A stretch of DNA of 64,000 bases from Alitta virens (lineage: Eukaryota > Annelida > Polychaeta > Phyllodocida > Nereididae): assembly GCA_932294295.1 (NCBI GenBank), contig OW028574.1:28776145-28840144 (forward strand), in the 5' to 3' direction. A model generated the notes under the pieces. That model did not search any database and was not told where the DNA came from. It saw nothing but the letters and a program-made list of their open reading frames with translations. The translations under genes were made by a program, and so were the position numbers. The first letter of the stretch is position 1; every line of letters starts with the position of its first letter. Of this stretch, positions 1 through 10,960 are shown piece by piece.

Positions 1-1438
1 CAATCCTCTTGCGTATTCCAGCTATGTAATCATCATAGCTAGTTGGTGCGTCTCCTAATGGCTGTATGTCTACTTCCCTGAGGTCAGTACGATAATTATG
101 TTTCCTGCCAAAGAAAAGCTCGAATGGGGTCATGCCCTCGGCTGAGGTCATGGTATTTGTGGCCCATACTGCGAAGTGCACCCCATCGACCCAATTCTGC
201 TCTCTATTTTCCGCGGTGAGGGTGATCAGTCTTTGTTGGATTGAACCTATTGCTCTTAATGCGATTATGCGCTCAGACTCTGAACTCACCTCCTCACCTG
301 GTGCTATTTGAGACAATACACATCCGATTCCCTCATGCGATGAGTCCACCCGCAGGATGTAATTGTATCCACTGATGGGGACTCTCAGTACCTCGGGGCT
401 GGCCAGTAGGTCTTTGATGGCTTCGAAAGCAGTCTGGGCGGCGTCACTCCACTGAAACTTAACTTTGTTCCTGGTCAGTTCGTACATTGGCCCGGCCAGT
501 GTTTGGAAATCAGGTAAGTGGGCCGCTAAGAATGTTGCGAATCCCAGGAATTTTCGCACGCCCTTGCGTGACGTAGGTACTTGTAATTTGGCTGCTGCTT
601 TGATCTTACTTTCGGGGACTTCCACCTTCAGCCCATTTTCCTCTATGACGTAATTGAAACCCAAGATGGTGGTGCTGTTTGCTGACCACTGTGTTTTCTG
701 GAGGTTCAGCCGTAGTCCTCGGGTTCTCAGCCGGAACAGCACCTCGTCGAGCGCACTGATGTGACTGTCAAATGTCTCGGTGAAAACGTATACATCGTCC
801 GCATAGAAGGCCACGTTCTCCCCGTGTTTCAAGTCCTGCATAACCTGGGACAGGGCTTCACTCCACAGGGATAGGCTCGGTTTGGCGCCCATCGGTATTC
901 TCGAGAGGCGAAAGGACTGTGAAAGTGAATAGAAGGATAGGCCGTATAGTTCCTTGCTTGCTTCATCCAGTTCTATGGAATAGAACGCCTGGGAGATGTC
1001 TAATGCTGTTATAAATTTCACGTTAACCAGACACGCCAACTTGGTGTGCAGTTCTGGTCTAGTGAGCAGAGGGTGGTGCTTGGATTCAGACATTGAATTT
1101 ATTTTCCTTCCATCCAAAATTAACCTGACTTTGTTGGTGTTTGGCTTCTCTCTGACAAATACTGGGGAATAGCAAATCGCCTTTCCCTGCTCCACGATGT
1201 CGTGTAGCATGAGTTTTCTGACTTCACTGTTCATGGCCTTGATGAGCGAGGACGACACTGGGTAAGGCCTCAGTATGAAGGGCCAGAAGTCTGGTGTCAC
1301 CTCGACCTTAGCTTTGTAGCCTGTGAGGCGCCCCACCTCGTCGTAGCAGGCGAACGCCTGAGCGTGGCTGTGCACCAGAACCCTAATCCTTTCCCTCTGT
1401 TCCTCGTTGAGTCGTGAGTCTGTGAATTGCTGCTCATC
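1..1438 (-). pseudogene. Retroelement pol: RT, truncated RNase H joined to integrase C-terminal end
   Basis: The minus-strand frame is open from about 1438 to the window edge. It holds a reverse transcriptase with the catalytic YADD box near 795-806, preceded by LDISQAFYSIEL (RT block with the first catalytic Asp), then the Gypsy-type connection GVRKFLGFATFL and an RNase H start (RVDSSHEGIGCVLSQ). Directly after it, with no stop, the frame reads WATNTMTSAEGMTPFELFFGRKH, cut here to its key parts: TPFELFFGR is the typical end of the integrase core. The rest of RNase H, the zinc-binding HHCC and the D,D,E catalytic residues are missing. The join lies near positions 210-270 and keeps the frame, so it looks like an internal deletion. 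The protease frame upstream is shifted by one base relative to this one. Confidence 0.85.
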
Positions 1439-2061
1439 ACTCGTGTGAGGGAGCCTCTTACTTGTGAGACTACCACCCCTCGTTCTCCATGGTCCATGTG
1501 GCAGGAATTCACAGCCACTATTGCGTAGACTGGGCGGTACACCACCACCTGCCTCTGTCCCACATTGATTACTGCCCCCAGGTGCGACATGATGTCATTC
1601 CCCATCAACACCAGGTCCTGTGTCATTTGTGTTGCTACATGTACTGGGATGCTTAAGATCACACCTTCTGGTGTTGTTATTCTTACCCTGATGGCGTCCT
1701 TGGATTGCAATTCACCATCGTTCCCTGCAAAGAAAGTTATTGGAGTTATTGGTTCCCTTTTCAGCATGGACAAGTAGGGGCTGGTGGACACAGTGTGTTC
1801 TGACATTAATGTCTTAATGGCCCCCGTGTCAAAGATCACTCTTATCTTCTGCATGCTGTCCCCAATAGAGCACACCACGTCATTCATGGCCCCCAAGTTA
1901 ATGCAAATTTCTTGGCTTAAATCTATGGGGTGCTCAGTGATTTCTTTTACGGCCACTCTTTCATCAAATTTCACATTTTTATTGCTTTGTTTCTTCATGG
2001 CTACTGTAAGGAGGTTGGCGTTGTTAATATCGTCAGGGGAATCAGTAGTTACCTCATACAT
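1297..2061 (-). pseudogene. Retroelement aspartic protease region
   Basis: This 254-codon minus-strand frame contains the retroviral-type aspartic protease active site FDTGA at about residues 78-82, followed by a hydrophobic segment and LVLMGNDIMSHLG, which fits the second conserved block (LLG-type) of such proteases. The enzyme would cut the Gag-Pol polyprotein during particle maturation. The frame is already open upstream of the ATG and overlaps the end of Gag, so entry from Gag would need a backward shift of one base. The last ~45 codons do not look like protease; the RT frame is open in parallel from about 1500, so the true reading probably leaves this frame there. Confidence 0.75.
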
Positions 2062-2072
2062 GTCTGATTCCC

Positions 2073-3407
2073 CTAATGAAAATTCTGGTGCCCTTGATAT
2101 TCGCCCCCGTCGTGGTAGTAGGCGGGGTAATTACCATTGACCCTGGATGCCAGCTGGTCGTGCTCCTGGCTGGGAGCAAGCCTCTCTCCCCTACTAAAGG
2201 AGTGTGCCGAGCGACTGCGTTGCATCTGGCCCCGCTCTTGTCTGCTGTAGTTCATTTGTCTGCTATCCCTTGGCTGGCTTTGGTGGCTGAAATATCCCCT
2301 GTCGGCTGGGCCGTCGCGCCAGGCTGGTTGGAAAGGTTCCCTTCCTCTGTATTGAGAGTTCACTTTTGTTCTGCAATTCTTGGCAAAGTGCCCATATCTG
2401 TTGCATTCAAAGCACCTGAAAGTACTTAAATCTCTCGCTCCGGCGGGTTCATGTCGTGGGTTCTGTGCTTTTTGTTGGTTCCTTGGTGCACCGTATCGTG
2501 GTGGTTGCCTCCCTGGCTGCTGTGCATAGCCAAACTCCTCTCCCCTGGGCTGCTCAAGATCCCATGACCTGGCACCTTCGGGCCTCAGATCCTGTGGGGG
2601 TGGTCCATCTTGGCTGTTTATATTGTATATCTCTTGGAGTTGCTGGTTCAGTTGGTTGGTTGCCATTTTGTTTATGGAATTCTTAATGGACATTTTCGTA
2701 TTTCCTGATGATTTGGCTATGGGGTCCTCCTCGCCCTCACGGTCATAGAATTTTAGGAGTTCTACTACCTGCTTAAAATCAGCTGCTCCCCTCTCACGCA
2801 CCCTTAGTCTAATTGCAGGGGGTGTCATTTTTAGAAGCTTGTCTACCAAAGCTGACTCGTTATATCCCAGCACCCGGTTCAGTTCCATCATCCTTCGCAC
2901 CACTTCATTCCAGGTCTCATTGTCCAGTCTGCGGAGATCATAAAATTGCTGACTGGCTGTGTGCCTTGAACCCAGGCCTCCTGCAAACCTATTCAGAAAT
3001 TCTTCTTTCAATAACGGAAGCGTCTCACATCCTAGTATTCCCTCAAACCAATTCCCGGCTCCCCCTGCCAGCGTTTTCTTGAAGAATTTTATGGCCAGTC
3101 CTGCTTGCGCGATGTTGTGGTGCTCCAAGAAGTCCTCAAAGAGCAGCCAGTGACCCTTTGCTCGATCTTCACTTCCTTCTCCATCGTATGACTTAGGGAA
3201 GAATTGTGTGATCTTTGTGAAGTCCGGCTGACCTGATTTACCTTCTGATTTCTTTGGTGCGTCTTTGTGGCTTATTTGACCAATCGAACCACCATGAGGT
3301 GCGGGCGATATTGGTGGCAATAACATGGCGGGACAGATGCCTGTCTGGTGCCCCAGGTAGTCTCCTCCAGTCTGCCCGCTTTGTTCCTGCATGCTAAGGA
3401 GTTCCAA
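2073..3407 (-). pseudogene. Retroelement Gag: capsid and zinc-knuckle nucleocapsid
   Basis: About 440 codons. Residues ~45-210 match the retrotransposon Gag capsid pattern: a tract starting FFPKSYDGEG, then WLLFEDFLEHH, a central AGNWFEG and a C-terminal FLNRFAGG with helices after it. A single CCHC zinc knuckle (CFECNRYGHFAKNC) sits near residue 330, followed by an Arg/Gln-rich tail, the usual RNA-binding nucleocapsid layout. The listed start is not an ATG: the frame continues straight up from the preceding Gag block through one TAA. I therefore treat it as the C-terminal half of a larger broken Gag. It ends at a TAG where the protease frame overlaps. Confidence 0.8.
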
Positions 3408-3413
3408 AGAAAA

Positions 3414-5039
3414 TTAAGTGGGTTCATGGTTATGCTTTTCCTCATGCTCACTCATACTTGCAAAATAGCCAGGTGTAGAACCTGGGTCCTCAGTTCTTGG
3501 GGAATGGGTGGTCCTAACCTGTGTGGGTGCTGGTTTAGCCTTTTCCTCCCCTGGGGATCCTTGATGCCTGGTGTGTGTGCCTCTGGAATTATTTAAAACG
3601 CTTTGTATCATTTCATTACCTTGGTTCACTTGGTTAGCTGGCTGTTCAAACAAATAGGGGGTTTTCTTATTATCACTATATCTCTCCTTGTCAGGCAAAC
3701 TCGCCCATTGTTTATCTTCTGACACCAGCTGTTCTGTGGTGGGGTGGCCTTCCTCCCCTGACCAGGTGAACTCCACTCTAGATGGTTCATCGGTCTCTGA
3801 AAATGGCATTTCGGCCCGGGGTTCACTATCCTCCTCCAGTGGTGGTTGTAGGTACCTCCTCTGGGGGCCCAGGATCGCCCTCCCATACATCAGTGGTGGG
3901 GCACTGGGTGGTGATTTGGTCAGGTGGTTCTCACCTGTCCTATCGCTACACATTTTCAATAAAGGTGGGGGGTTGTAGGTGGGGACTGGGGATTCCCCCT
4001 GCCTGCCCGCACTGGCCTGCTGCTTTTTAATTTCCCACGTCGGTGTTTCGGTGACCAGGGGTGACCCTCCAGGTGTGGTGGGCCTCAGGCTTATGTTTTT
4101 GCTACCTGAATTTTGTACCTGCGGGTCGCCGGTGGTCACCTGCTCTTAAGTACCCAAACTGTCGCCATGTTTTGGCTTCGCCCCCTTGTTTATGTTTTGG
4201 TTGGCGGAAGCCCCTGACTCTTCCTCAGGGCCTCCCATTAGTGCCGCCTCTTTTGGCCCAATTAGTCTCTCACCTCTCTCCCCGCCTTGCATAGGGGGTG
4301 TTGATAAGCTTACCTCGTCTGATTTTTCGCCATTCTTAACATGCAAACTGATGGCGGCCCGATGCCCCGAGCCTGCTTGTTTTTTATACTCTGTTTTCAT
4401 GATACCTGGGCCTCCGGCGACTGGGGGTGACTGTCCTGTGGGTTCTTCCTCGTGGTCAGGGATGTCTGCCTCCCTTGTCTTCCCGGTCGGAGTTGATACC
4501 TCTTGTGGTGCCCCTATCCTGGCCTGCAAATCGTGCATGGAAGATACAATATCACCAAATTCATTCTTGTCTTTGTTACCTGTACCCCAGATCGCGTGCG
4601 TCTTGCCCAGATAAGTCCTCAATTCGGTTGGTTTCGGCCCAGTGGGTGGCTTATTCAATTGTCCGCCTTCTCCGCGCGCTTTGCTTTCCTCAGCCCTCTT
4701 TCCGGATGTTGTCGTGATTGGTGCATTTGGCAGGTCCATGTTGTTGGATCTTATCATTCCCTCAGGTTTGATCATTATTTCTTGTTGGCCCTGAGGGTTG
4801 TCATCGCCGCTACTCTCTTCATCCTGTTTCTCACCTTCACTTGCGTGTCCCCCTGGAGTTGGCTGTTCACCCATGTGCTCCTGACCGACTGCTCCTTCTT
4901 CGGGGGTGTCCATTCTCATCTCCGCGTCATCCCCAGTATCTTTGTGCATCCCCTTCGTGACATAATCATCTTGTGGTTCGAAACCGAAGTGTTTTCTGAA
5001 AGCATCTTGCATTAATTGAATTACATTGGGCAAGTCCAT
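3414..5039 (-). pseudogene. Retroelement Gag, middle disordered blocks with in-frame stop
   Basis: Two blocks (4146-5039 and 3414-4139) lie in the same frame as each other and as the capsid block, separated only by single TAA codons at 4146-4148 and 3414-3416. Their sequence is low-complexity, rich in Pro, Gly, Glu, Lys and Gln, with no domain I recognise. It resembles a long disordered linker between an N-terminal domain and the capsid. Both stops follow an ACT codon and could be CAA-to-TAA changes; I infer nonsense mutation rather than programmed readthrough because the element carries other lesions. Confidence 0.6.
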
Positions 5040-5086
5040 GGCTTTGTGGGCCAGGGCTTGAAATTTTCGCGCAATTTTCCATAATC

Positions 5087-5554
5087 TTACGGGTCAGTAG
5101 ACCCAGGGCCTGGGCCTGCAAAGTTTTGTTGGAAAATGTCATGGTCCGTCTGCGTGAACCCTTCGGTGGGTGGTTTAGCCCCAATAAGCACCTCCCAAGT
5201 CATGCCCAACGCCCTTCTGACGTCTTGACCTTTTACAAATTTTGCCACCAGTGATGTGGCCAATATCTTGGCAGCCTCACCGGCGTTGATTTTATTGCTT
5301 GAGGATCGCTCAAACACCACTCGGTGGATGGGGTGTATGAAATACGTATCCACCTCACTCCAATTGGCGTCTGCTTTGGTCTCGAATCTTTTGGCTATAG
5401 TCCCCCAAAAAGTACTTGATACAGCCAGCTCCACCTCCCTGGGGTCATGGGAGGTAAAGTATTCAACGTCCGCCTGTCTATTAATTTGTGGCATGACTGC
5501 CTTAGCTTGCCCTGGGTTCAAACCTAGTGCTTGGTTGGTGGGACGTGCCGACAT
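5087..5554 (-). pseudogene. Retroelement Gag N-terminal domain
   Basis: A 155-codon block starting at an ATG in good context (AAA before the ATG). It is a compact, mixed-charge sequence unlike the disordered blocks that follow, and could be a matrix-like domain; I do not recognise the family. The next Gag block is open from just before this stop in another frame, with sensible sequence across the overlap, so one Gag protein was probably broken by a small indel near 5090. A long pyrimidine tract ending in CAG lies 15 bases upstream of the ATG. Confidence 0.5.
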
Positions 5555-5568
5555 TTCTCTTGACTACC

Positions 5569-5625
5569 TCTGAAAGGTGAGAAGAGAAAGAGAGAAGAAG
5601 AAAAAAAAAAGGAGAGGGGAGAAAG
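5569..5625 (-). other. Polypyrimidine tract and 3' splice-acceptor-like site before the Gag start
   Basis: On the minus strand about 50 bases of almost pure T/C end in CACCTTTCAG, then AGG, then the Gag ATG 15 bases on. This is a strong match to a 3' splice site. It suggests the Gag message could be spliced to an upstream leader. Confidence 0.45.
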
Positions 5626-5703
5626 TAATTTTATTCTTCCCTTCTCAAAACCTGGGCCACAATCTCTCCTAATTAGTGGCCAATCTCTGACGTTCCCTAT
5701 GCT

Positions 5704-6123
5704 TTAATTCCTCAAATTAGCTATTAGGCACCCCACGGCCGTTAAACACACGAAAATCGGGATTGTGAGTCCAATCTGCACCTCCTTACTCTCCCAATTC
5801 TTTATGGCCTGTATTAGTCTGAGGTGAGCTTCTAGTATGATTTTCACGTTACCAATGCCTCTGTAGTGGCTCGAAATAATCTCGATTTCTGACTCAACTG
5901 GTATCACTTGGTCCCAATGGTACATACAACTTATACTAAATGCGCAAAGTCCCCACAATTTCCCGTTTTCTTCGATGGGTTGGTATTGTTCGGCCTTGTC
6001 ACATGCTAATTTCACTAAATGGACTGCCTGCTCAAACGTCTGTGGACCGATGAATCGGTTATAACCTCCCCCAAGAATTCCTCTTATTCTCCTTGTCAGG
6101 ATTACTATTTGTTGTAAATTCTC
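5704..6123 (-). CDS. Unrecognised ORF with C-terminal membrane segment, upstream of Gag
   Basis: A minus-strand frame open from just after a TGA at 6124-6126 to a stop at 5704, about 139 codons, with no ATG near its start (the first in-frame non-ATG start is the GTG at 6013-6015). The N-terminal part has a basic cluster followed by a Gly-rich stretch (RRIRGILGGG). The last ~22 residues form one hydrophobic segment ending LIANLRN. Both traits recall the ectodomain tail of a class I-like envelope protein, but the match is too weak to name one, and a position 5' of Gag is odd. It may be an exon, a remnant of a neighbouring element, or chance. Confidence 0.3.
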   Translation of the reverse strand, partial: ENLQQIVILTRRIRGILGGGYNRFIGPQTFEQAVHLVKLACDKAEQYQPIEENGKLWGLCAFSISCMYHWDQVIPVESEIEIISSHYRGIGNVKIILEAHLRLIQAIKNWESKEVQIGLTIPIFVCLTAVGCLIANLRN

Positions 6124-7760
6124 TCAGAATATATTTCCAAAATCTTACACCAATTCTTAGTTATCCTTGCATTGAAGTATACTGAGTATGTTCCTTGCAA
6201 AAAGTGATGAGGTAGCAGTTTGATTGACAGGGCTGACTTGCCATATATGGTACGCTTGGGTTGCCTAATTTATGTATTGATTTGGAACCCTTATCCCCCC
6301 ACGTGACTTGGTGCCTGGTTACTTTATGATCTCTGTAATTGATCAGTCCCAGTGCATATGAGTCACCATGGCTTGTACTTGCGTGATCTCATCAGCCAGA
6401 TCCATAAAGCCCCAATTTTTATTGTACCTTTCCTTTAGTCTGCTGCCCATTTTCCTGTAATTTTATAGCAGGGTACCCGGGTGCTTCGTCCGACTGCATC
6501 AGCTAATTGGCGTTTTATGTGCCTTTGTTTGCTGTGAGATATGTTCTTTAGTTTCCATGCCAAAATCTGGTATCTTATTTCATACATCTAAGCTTATTTT
6601 TGTACTTGCTAAATCTCCCTTTTTGATCCCATTTGTCTCACTCTGTTTTGACTTAATCTATCTGTGTGAGCATACCTGTCATATTGACTTACAATCTTGT
6701 TCATTACCTGTAAATTTTAGTCTAATCATGCTTGTTTACATAATCATGCCTGCTTAGTCATGATACTATTGTTCGCTGTGTCTGAGTAACCTTGGCTTGA
6801 GTATTGCAGTCTCTTTTCATCATATTCAGCCAGTGTTCATTTTGGGGTTGATGACAGGTTGAAATCATCTTAGCTTGGTTCTTTGTAGGTCAGGTTGAGG
6901 TCATGTTGATATACTTCCTGCCCTTCTCACCAGGTGGTGCTGTATATAGGTCATGTTGAGGTCATGTGAATGTAGGTCGTGTTGAGGTCATGTTGTGTTT
7001 CTTCCACCTTCTATATAGGTCAGTTGAGGTCAGTCTTAACTAGGTCAAGTTGAGGTCATGTTGAGAACGGCTTCATTACTTCCCACTAGGTGGTGCTGAT
7101 GTTATTGTCCCTCAAAGTTGGCTGCTGCTACTGTTCCATGGCCTGTTCATCATGTCTCTGGTTTTCATTTCCGTCTTTCTCCCCAGGTGGCTATGGTGTC
7201 AGCTGTTGCTGCCCTCTGGTGCTGCATGCTGCAGTTGTCTTCTTCCTCTTTTCATACTCAACCTCATACAATTGATTACTCAGCACTACCTTCAATTCTT
7301 GTACTATGATTCTCTTGACAGTGTACTTAGGCTATTGTTCCCATCATCCATCATTATACCTCTACATGGTCACTTATATTGCAGTCTGCAATCCACATGA
7401 CACTATGTAGGAGATATTTGGGATTTTATGATCATTACAAACTACTCATATTGCTCATTTTCTAGTATCTTGTTTTGTTCTCGTGTAAAACTATTGTACA
7501 TAGTGTTCAGTAAACAAAGGTTGAAGTCTACTTGTGAAGTCTAAGCCAGGAGTATAAATGTATTTGCATATTGTTCAGAGTGCATTTAGTTACACATGGT
7601 AGTCATAATCTAGATTGTCATATATGTTGATGCCAAATAGTTAAAACCTAACATTTAGGAAATTTTCTCTATTAATGTTGATTGAAATTTGGATGAATTT
7701 GATTTCATGATTATTTTTTAATTGCTTTAGTGGAAGCTTGTTCTAGTTAGTTTTCATTAC
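6124..7760. other. No gene seen; possible 5' regulatory region of the left retroelement
   Basis: Between the upstream ORF and the LINE 3' end there is no convincing coding sequence. The only structure I see is the cluster of AGGTCA direct repeats at 6887-7058. The stretch may contain the retroelement LTR or leader, but no LTR pair can be tested in this window. Confidence 0.4.
6887..7058 (+). promoter_or_regulatory. Five AGGTCA direct-repeat pairs (four DR5, one DR4)
   Basis: AGGTCA half-sites occur as pairs at 6887-6903, 6948-6964, 6974-6990 (first half AGGTCG), 7017-7032 and 7042-7058. Four pairs have a five-base spacer and one a four-base spacer. DR5 and DR4 are the classic arrangements for RXR heterodimers (retinoic acid receptor, thyroid/LXR-type). 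Spacing between pairs is irregular. Whether any receptor binds here is unknown. Confidence 0.5.
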
Positions 7761-8057
7761 TATATATAGATTTTATTGACATGTAAAATATCATAAGTGA
7801 TACATATGTCATTCAGTTAAAAGATAACATGAAAGAGACATTAATGTAAATACAGAAAGCAATAAAATTTCAATAATCAAGGTTCCAGCCACCAAGTTAA
7901 CTATTAATACGTGTTTAAAATCCACATACACAATAAAAAAATACAAGCCGCTAATAAAAACATTTCACTCTTAAAGTCCAAAACATGACAAGCAAATCAT
8001 AACTAATAAACTAATAAACTAAATTAATAACTGTGTGGATACAGGAGATGGTTTTCT

Positions 8058-10514
8058 CTACACATCGGCTTGAAGGAGAAACTTTCCTAAACTATTTAAT
8101 AACTCAGTTTCCTTGTTTGTCATTATTGCTGTAAACTTAGTTATATCATCTAGAGACAAGAAGTTGTTAATAAATTTAGTTGCATTCAAAAAAAGGTTAA
8201 CACGGTGTTGCTCATTACCAGGACAGACTATCAAACAGTGAATTTCGTCTTCTACAAAGTTTAACGTACACTTTTCACATATTCTATTTGGTGCGGGAAT
8301 TATTGGTTTATGGTGTCGACCTGTTTCAATCTTCAGGCTATGTGAACTTGTCCTAAATCTAGCTATTTTAGTTAACACTTTGCGAATTTGTTGCAATTCA
8401 AGATAAGGTTCTATTCTACAATCAGTTTTAAATAGTTTATATGTCCTAAGTTTTGGTTGTTGTGAACTGTCATTTATTGCATTTATAAGTCGCTCATGTT
8501 TGGCTTCATAGAGTCTTAGTTTCACTGTGTTAGAGATATTATCAATGTCAAAGTTTCTGAGGTTACTAATATCATATTCAATGTTGCAGTTATTTAATAC
8601 ATGACACACTTTACTGAACCAGTTATTTCCATTTACTGCATTCACGTAAATTTCCTTCTGAAAATTTAAACATTTCTTAAGTAAACTGTCATCAGGTGCT
8701 CTTTCCAATCTTATCCAGTAATTCACCATTCTAATTTTCTGTCTGACATGCAATGGGAATCTACCTGTTTCACCATAGACTGCTAAAGATGGTGTTTGTT
8801 TTCTAACTCCTAATGTGTTTTTAAGATATGCAAGTTGCAAATTTTCTAATTCAGGCATAGATTTTTCACTTGTCCATATTTCACTATTGTACTCCAGGAT
8901 AGGTAAAATATAGGCATCAAACATTCGAAGAGATAGCATGGGATCGATTTTTCCTAATGCTTGTTTTGAATCACCTTGCAGTGCAAAGAGCACTTTATGA
9001 GCTTGTGTTGAGAGGTATTCCGTCATCTTGCTATGTATTCTACGCTTATTAGTAAGCATATGGCCAAGATATTTGAAGCTGTCAACATTTACTAGTTTTT
9101 CACCATTACAGAAGAAGGTGCTTATTGCTTTGTTACCAATCTGCATCACTTTGGTTTTATTAACATTTACAATAAGGTGCCATTTTTTACAGTAATTATG
9201 AAGTGAATTTATACTATTTTGCATGCAATTAGGAGAATCAGCTACAAGTGCGATGTCATCGGCATACAATATATGTGTAAGAGTAAAATCACCTAATGTT
9301 ATTCCATCTGATTTTTCAAGATGATCGGGTAGATCTGACATAAATTCATTGAATAATTTTGGGCTGAGGATTCCACCTTGTAATACCCCACATTTGCTGT
9401 CAATAAAACCACCGGTATTACCACCTTGATTTACTCTTGCTTTTGCCTTATCATACATACTAATGATAACCTTGAGCATTTTGTCACCAATATTCTGCTG
9501 CATCAATTTGTAGTACAAAGCATTTCTATTAATGTAATCGAATGCTTTAGTAAGATCAACAAAGCACAAGTATACAGGTTTTCGCATTGCTTGTTGGTAA
9601 CTTATAACTGTGTCAAGAACAAAAACACAGTCAGTAGTGCTTGACCCAGGGGTGAACCCAAACTGACAAGAATCATCAAGATTTAGAGCCTCATTTTTAA
9701 AGTATAATCTGCTATTTAGGATTGAGTCAAAAATCTTACCCATTACTACATTTACAGTTATTTTTCTATAGTTATCAGGATCTGTGCGATTACCTTTTTT
9801 ATGTAAAGCATTAATAAGCCCTTCTGACCACTGAGATGGGTATTCACCTTTATCAAAAATGTGGTTGAATACAGCACAAAATGGTGTCATAAGATTTTCA
9901 CCAGCATATTTATAGAATTCTGCGGGTATCCCATCAATGCCAGCCGCTTTATTATTTTTGAGTCTCCTGAAATGCAGGGCGACCTCTTCTTCAGTTATTA
10001 CATTATCACAAATATGAGTAGATAGTTCACTACTGCAGCTATAACCAGAATTTTGCACAGCATTAACTATGTGTGCCATACTTTTAGTGTCAAAATAGTC
10101 ACGCTCTGGTGGAAGCGATTGTTGTTTAAAGTAGTTATGAAAGGTATCTAAGTCTGGGCAGTTAACTTGGATTTTTCCAACAGATTTTAATTTATTCCAA
10201 TACTTCCAGCAATCCGCTTGATTTTTACCCATGAGAGTTTGCATTTCCTTTCTATTATTTCCTTGAAATTTTCTTTTTTTCTTTTGAGTTACTCGTTTGT
10301 AATATTTGTGCATAATACCATATTGCATTTTATTTTGATCCAGGGCTAAATCATTCTGTTTAGCAAAGTCATTCAAAGATTTTCTGAGATTTTTACACTC
10401 ACTATCAAACCATTTATTAGTAGGAAAAGTGCTTTTTGCAGATTTAGATTTCTTTTTCTCAATTGTTGGCCGTATTCTATTAGTTAAGTATTGGTATACA
10501 GTATCTATGACCAC
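8058..10514 (-). pseudogene. LINE reverse transcriptase ORF
   Basis: About 818 codons of ORF2-type protein; the frame is open further upstream to about 10670. The RT core is clear: KAAGIDGIPAEFYKYAG, then LCFVDLTKAFDYIN (first catalytic Asp), GVLQGGILSPKLF, and the catalytic YADDIALVA box. The C-terminal end has a CX2CX9HX4C zinc-knuckle-like motif (CEKC...HCLIVC) seen in many Jockey/CR1/L2-like LINEs. The enzyme would make cDNA by target-primed reverse transcription. The endonuclease half upstream is split by two frame breaks, so this copy is not expected to be active. I cannot assign the clade with certainty. Confidence 0.85.
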
Positions 10515-10519
10515 ATCTG

Positions 10520-10960
10520 TATCATAGTCTGACTCAATATCACAGCATAGCTTATACAGTGTGTTCTTGGCATTTTCACTGTCAAAATTAGAGAGGTATT
10601 CTTCAGTTTTACTCTTGTCAAATACATACTTGAATGTTCTGGTCTGCCGACTATTTTTAGTGTGTTTATTTTTTTTGGTACTTTGGGAAAGTTAAAAGAA
10701 AAGCTAAGTGGAGTATGGTCAGACTCAGTAAGCTTATCATTTATAACAAACTCATGAAGGCTGGTTCACTACAAAGCAAATAGTCAACAACACTTTGTCC
10801 CATAGGAGTATGACAGGTAAATCGATCGGTTATACTTTCATCAAAGAATCCATTCATTATTCTAATACTGCTTGCCCTACATAAGTTAATGAGATCCTTT
10901 CCAAAGGCGTTTACTGTTGGATCTTTGTGAAAATACATGAACTGTTTAGTTAAAAAATCA
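10520..10960 (-). pseudogene. LINE endonuclease remnant
   Basis: The frame at 10741-10938 reads NAFGKDLINLCRASSIRIMNG and GQSVVDYLLC (shortened), typical of the second half of an APE-type LINE endonuclease. A one-base change near 10755 moves the continuation to another frame (ESDHTPLSF, the conserved SDH block). A second shift in an A-rich stretch near 10670 leads into the RT frame. A stop lies a few codons beyond the 5' end, so the N-terminal half of the domain is lost. Confidence 0.7.

Larger units (their letters stand above)
1..5569 (-). mobile_element. Decayed Ty3/Gypsy-type retroelement, 3' part runs off the window
   Basis: Read on the minus strand this stretch gives, in order, a long Gag, an aspartic protease, reverse transcriptase, start of RNase H and the end of an integrase. 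The order RT-RNase H-integrase and the RT sequence style are those of Ty3/Gypsy elements. The coding region is broken: a frameshift between the first and second Gag blocks, two in-frame TAA stops inside Gag, a shift between Gag and protease, another between protease and RT, and an internal deletion in pol. No LTR could be paired because the far end lies outside the window. The exact clade is not recognised. Confidence 0.85.
7760..10960 (-). mobile_element. Non-LTR retrotransposon (LINE), 5'-truncated
   Basis: Minus-strand element holding the end of an apurinic-type endonuclease domain, a full reverse transcriptase and a C-terminal zinc-knuckle. The 5' side stops inside the endonuclease near 10960. 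The 3' side ends in a short TATA-rich tail near 7760. The same 3' end sequence (TTTTATTGACA.GTAAAATATCAT, here shortened) recurs at about 45465, marking a second copy of the family. Confidence 0.85.

Noticed and set aside
3414..4148. Programmed stop-codon readthrough at the two in-frame TAA in Gag
   Set aside because: The same element has unrelated frameshifts and an internal deletion, and two TAA inside Gag fit nonsense decay better.
4186..5015. Plus-strand ORFs opposite Gag
   Set aside because: Frame shadows of the low-complexity Gag; no recognisable domain.
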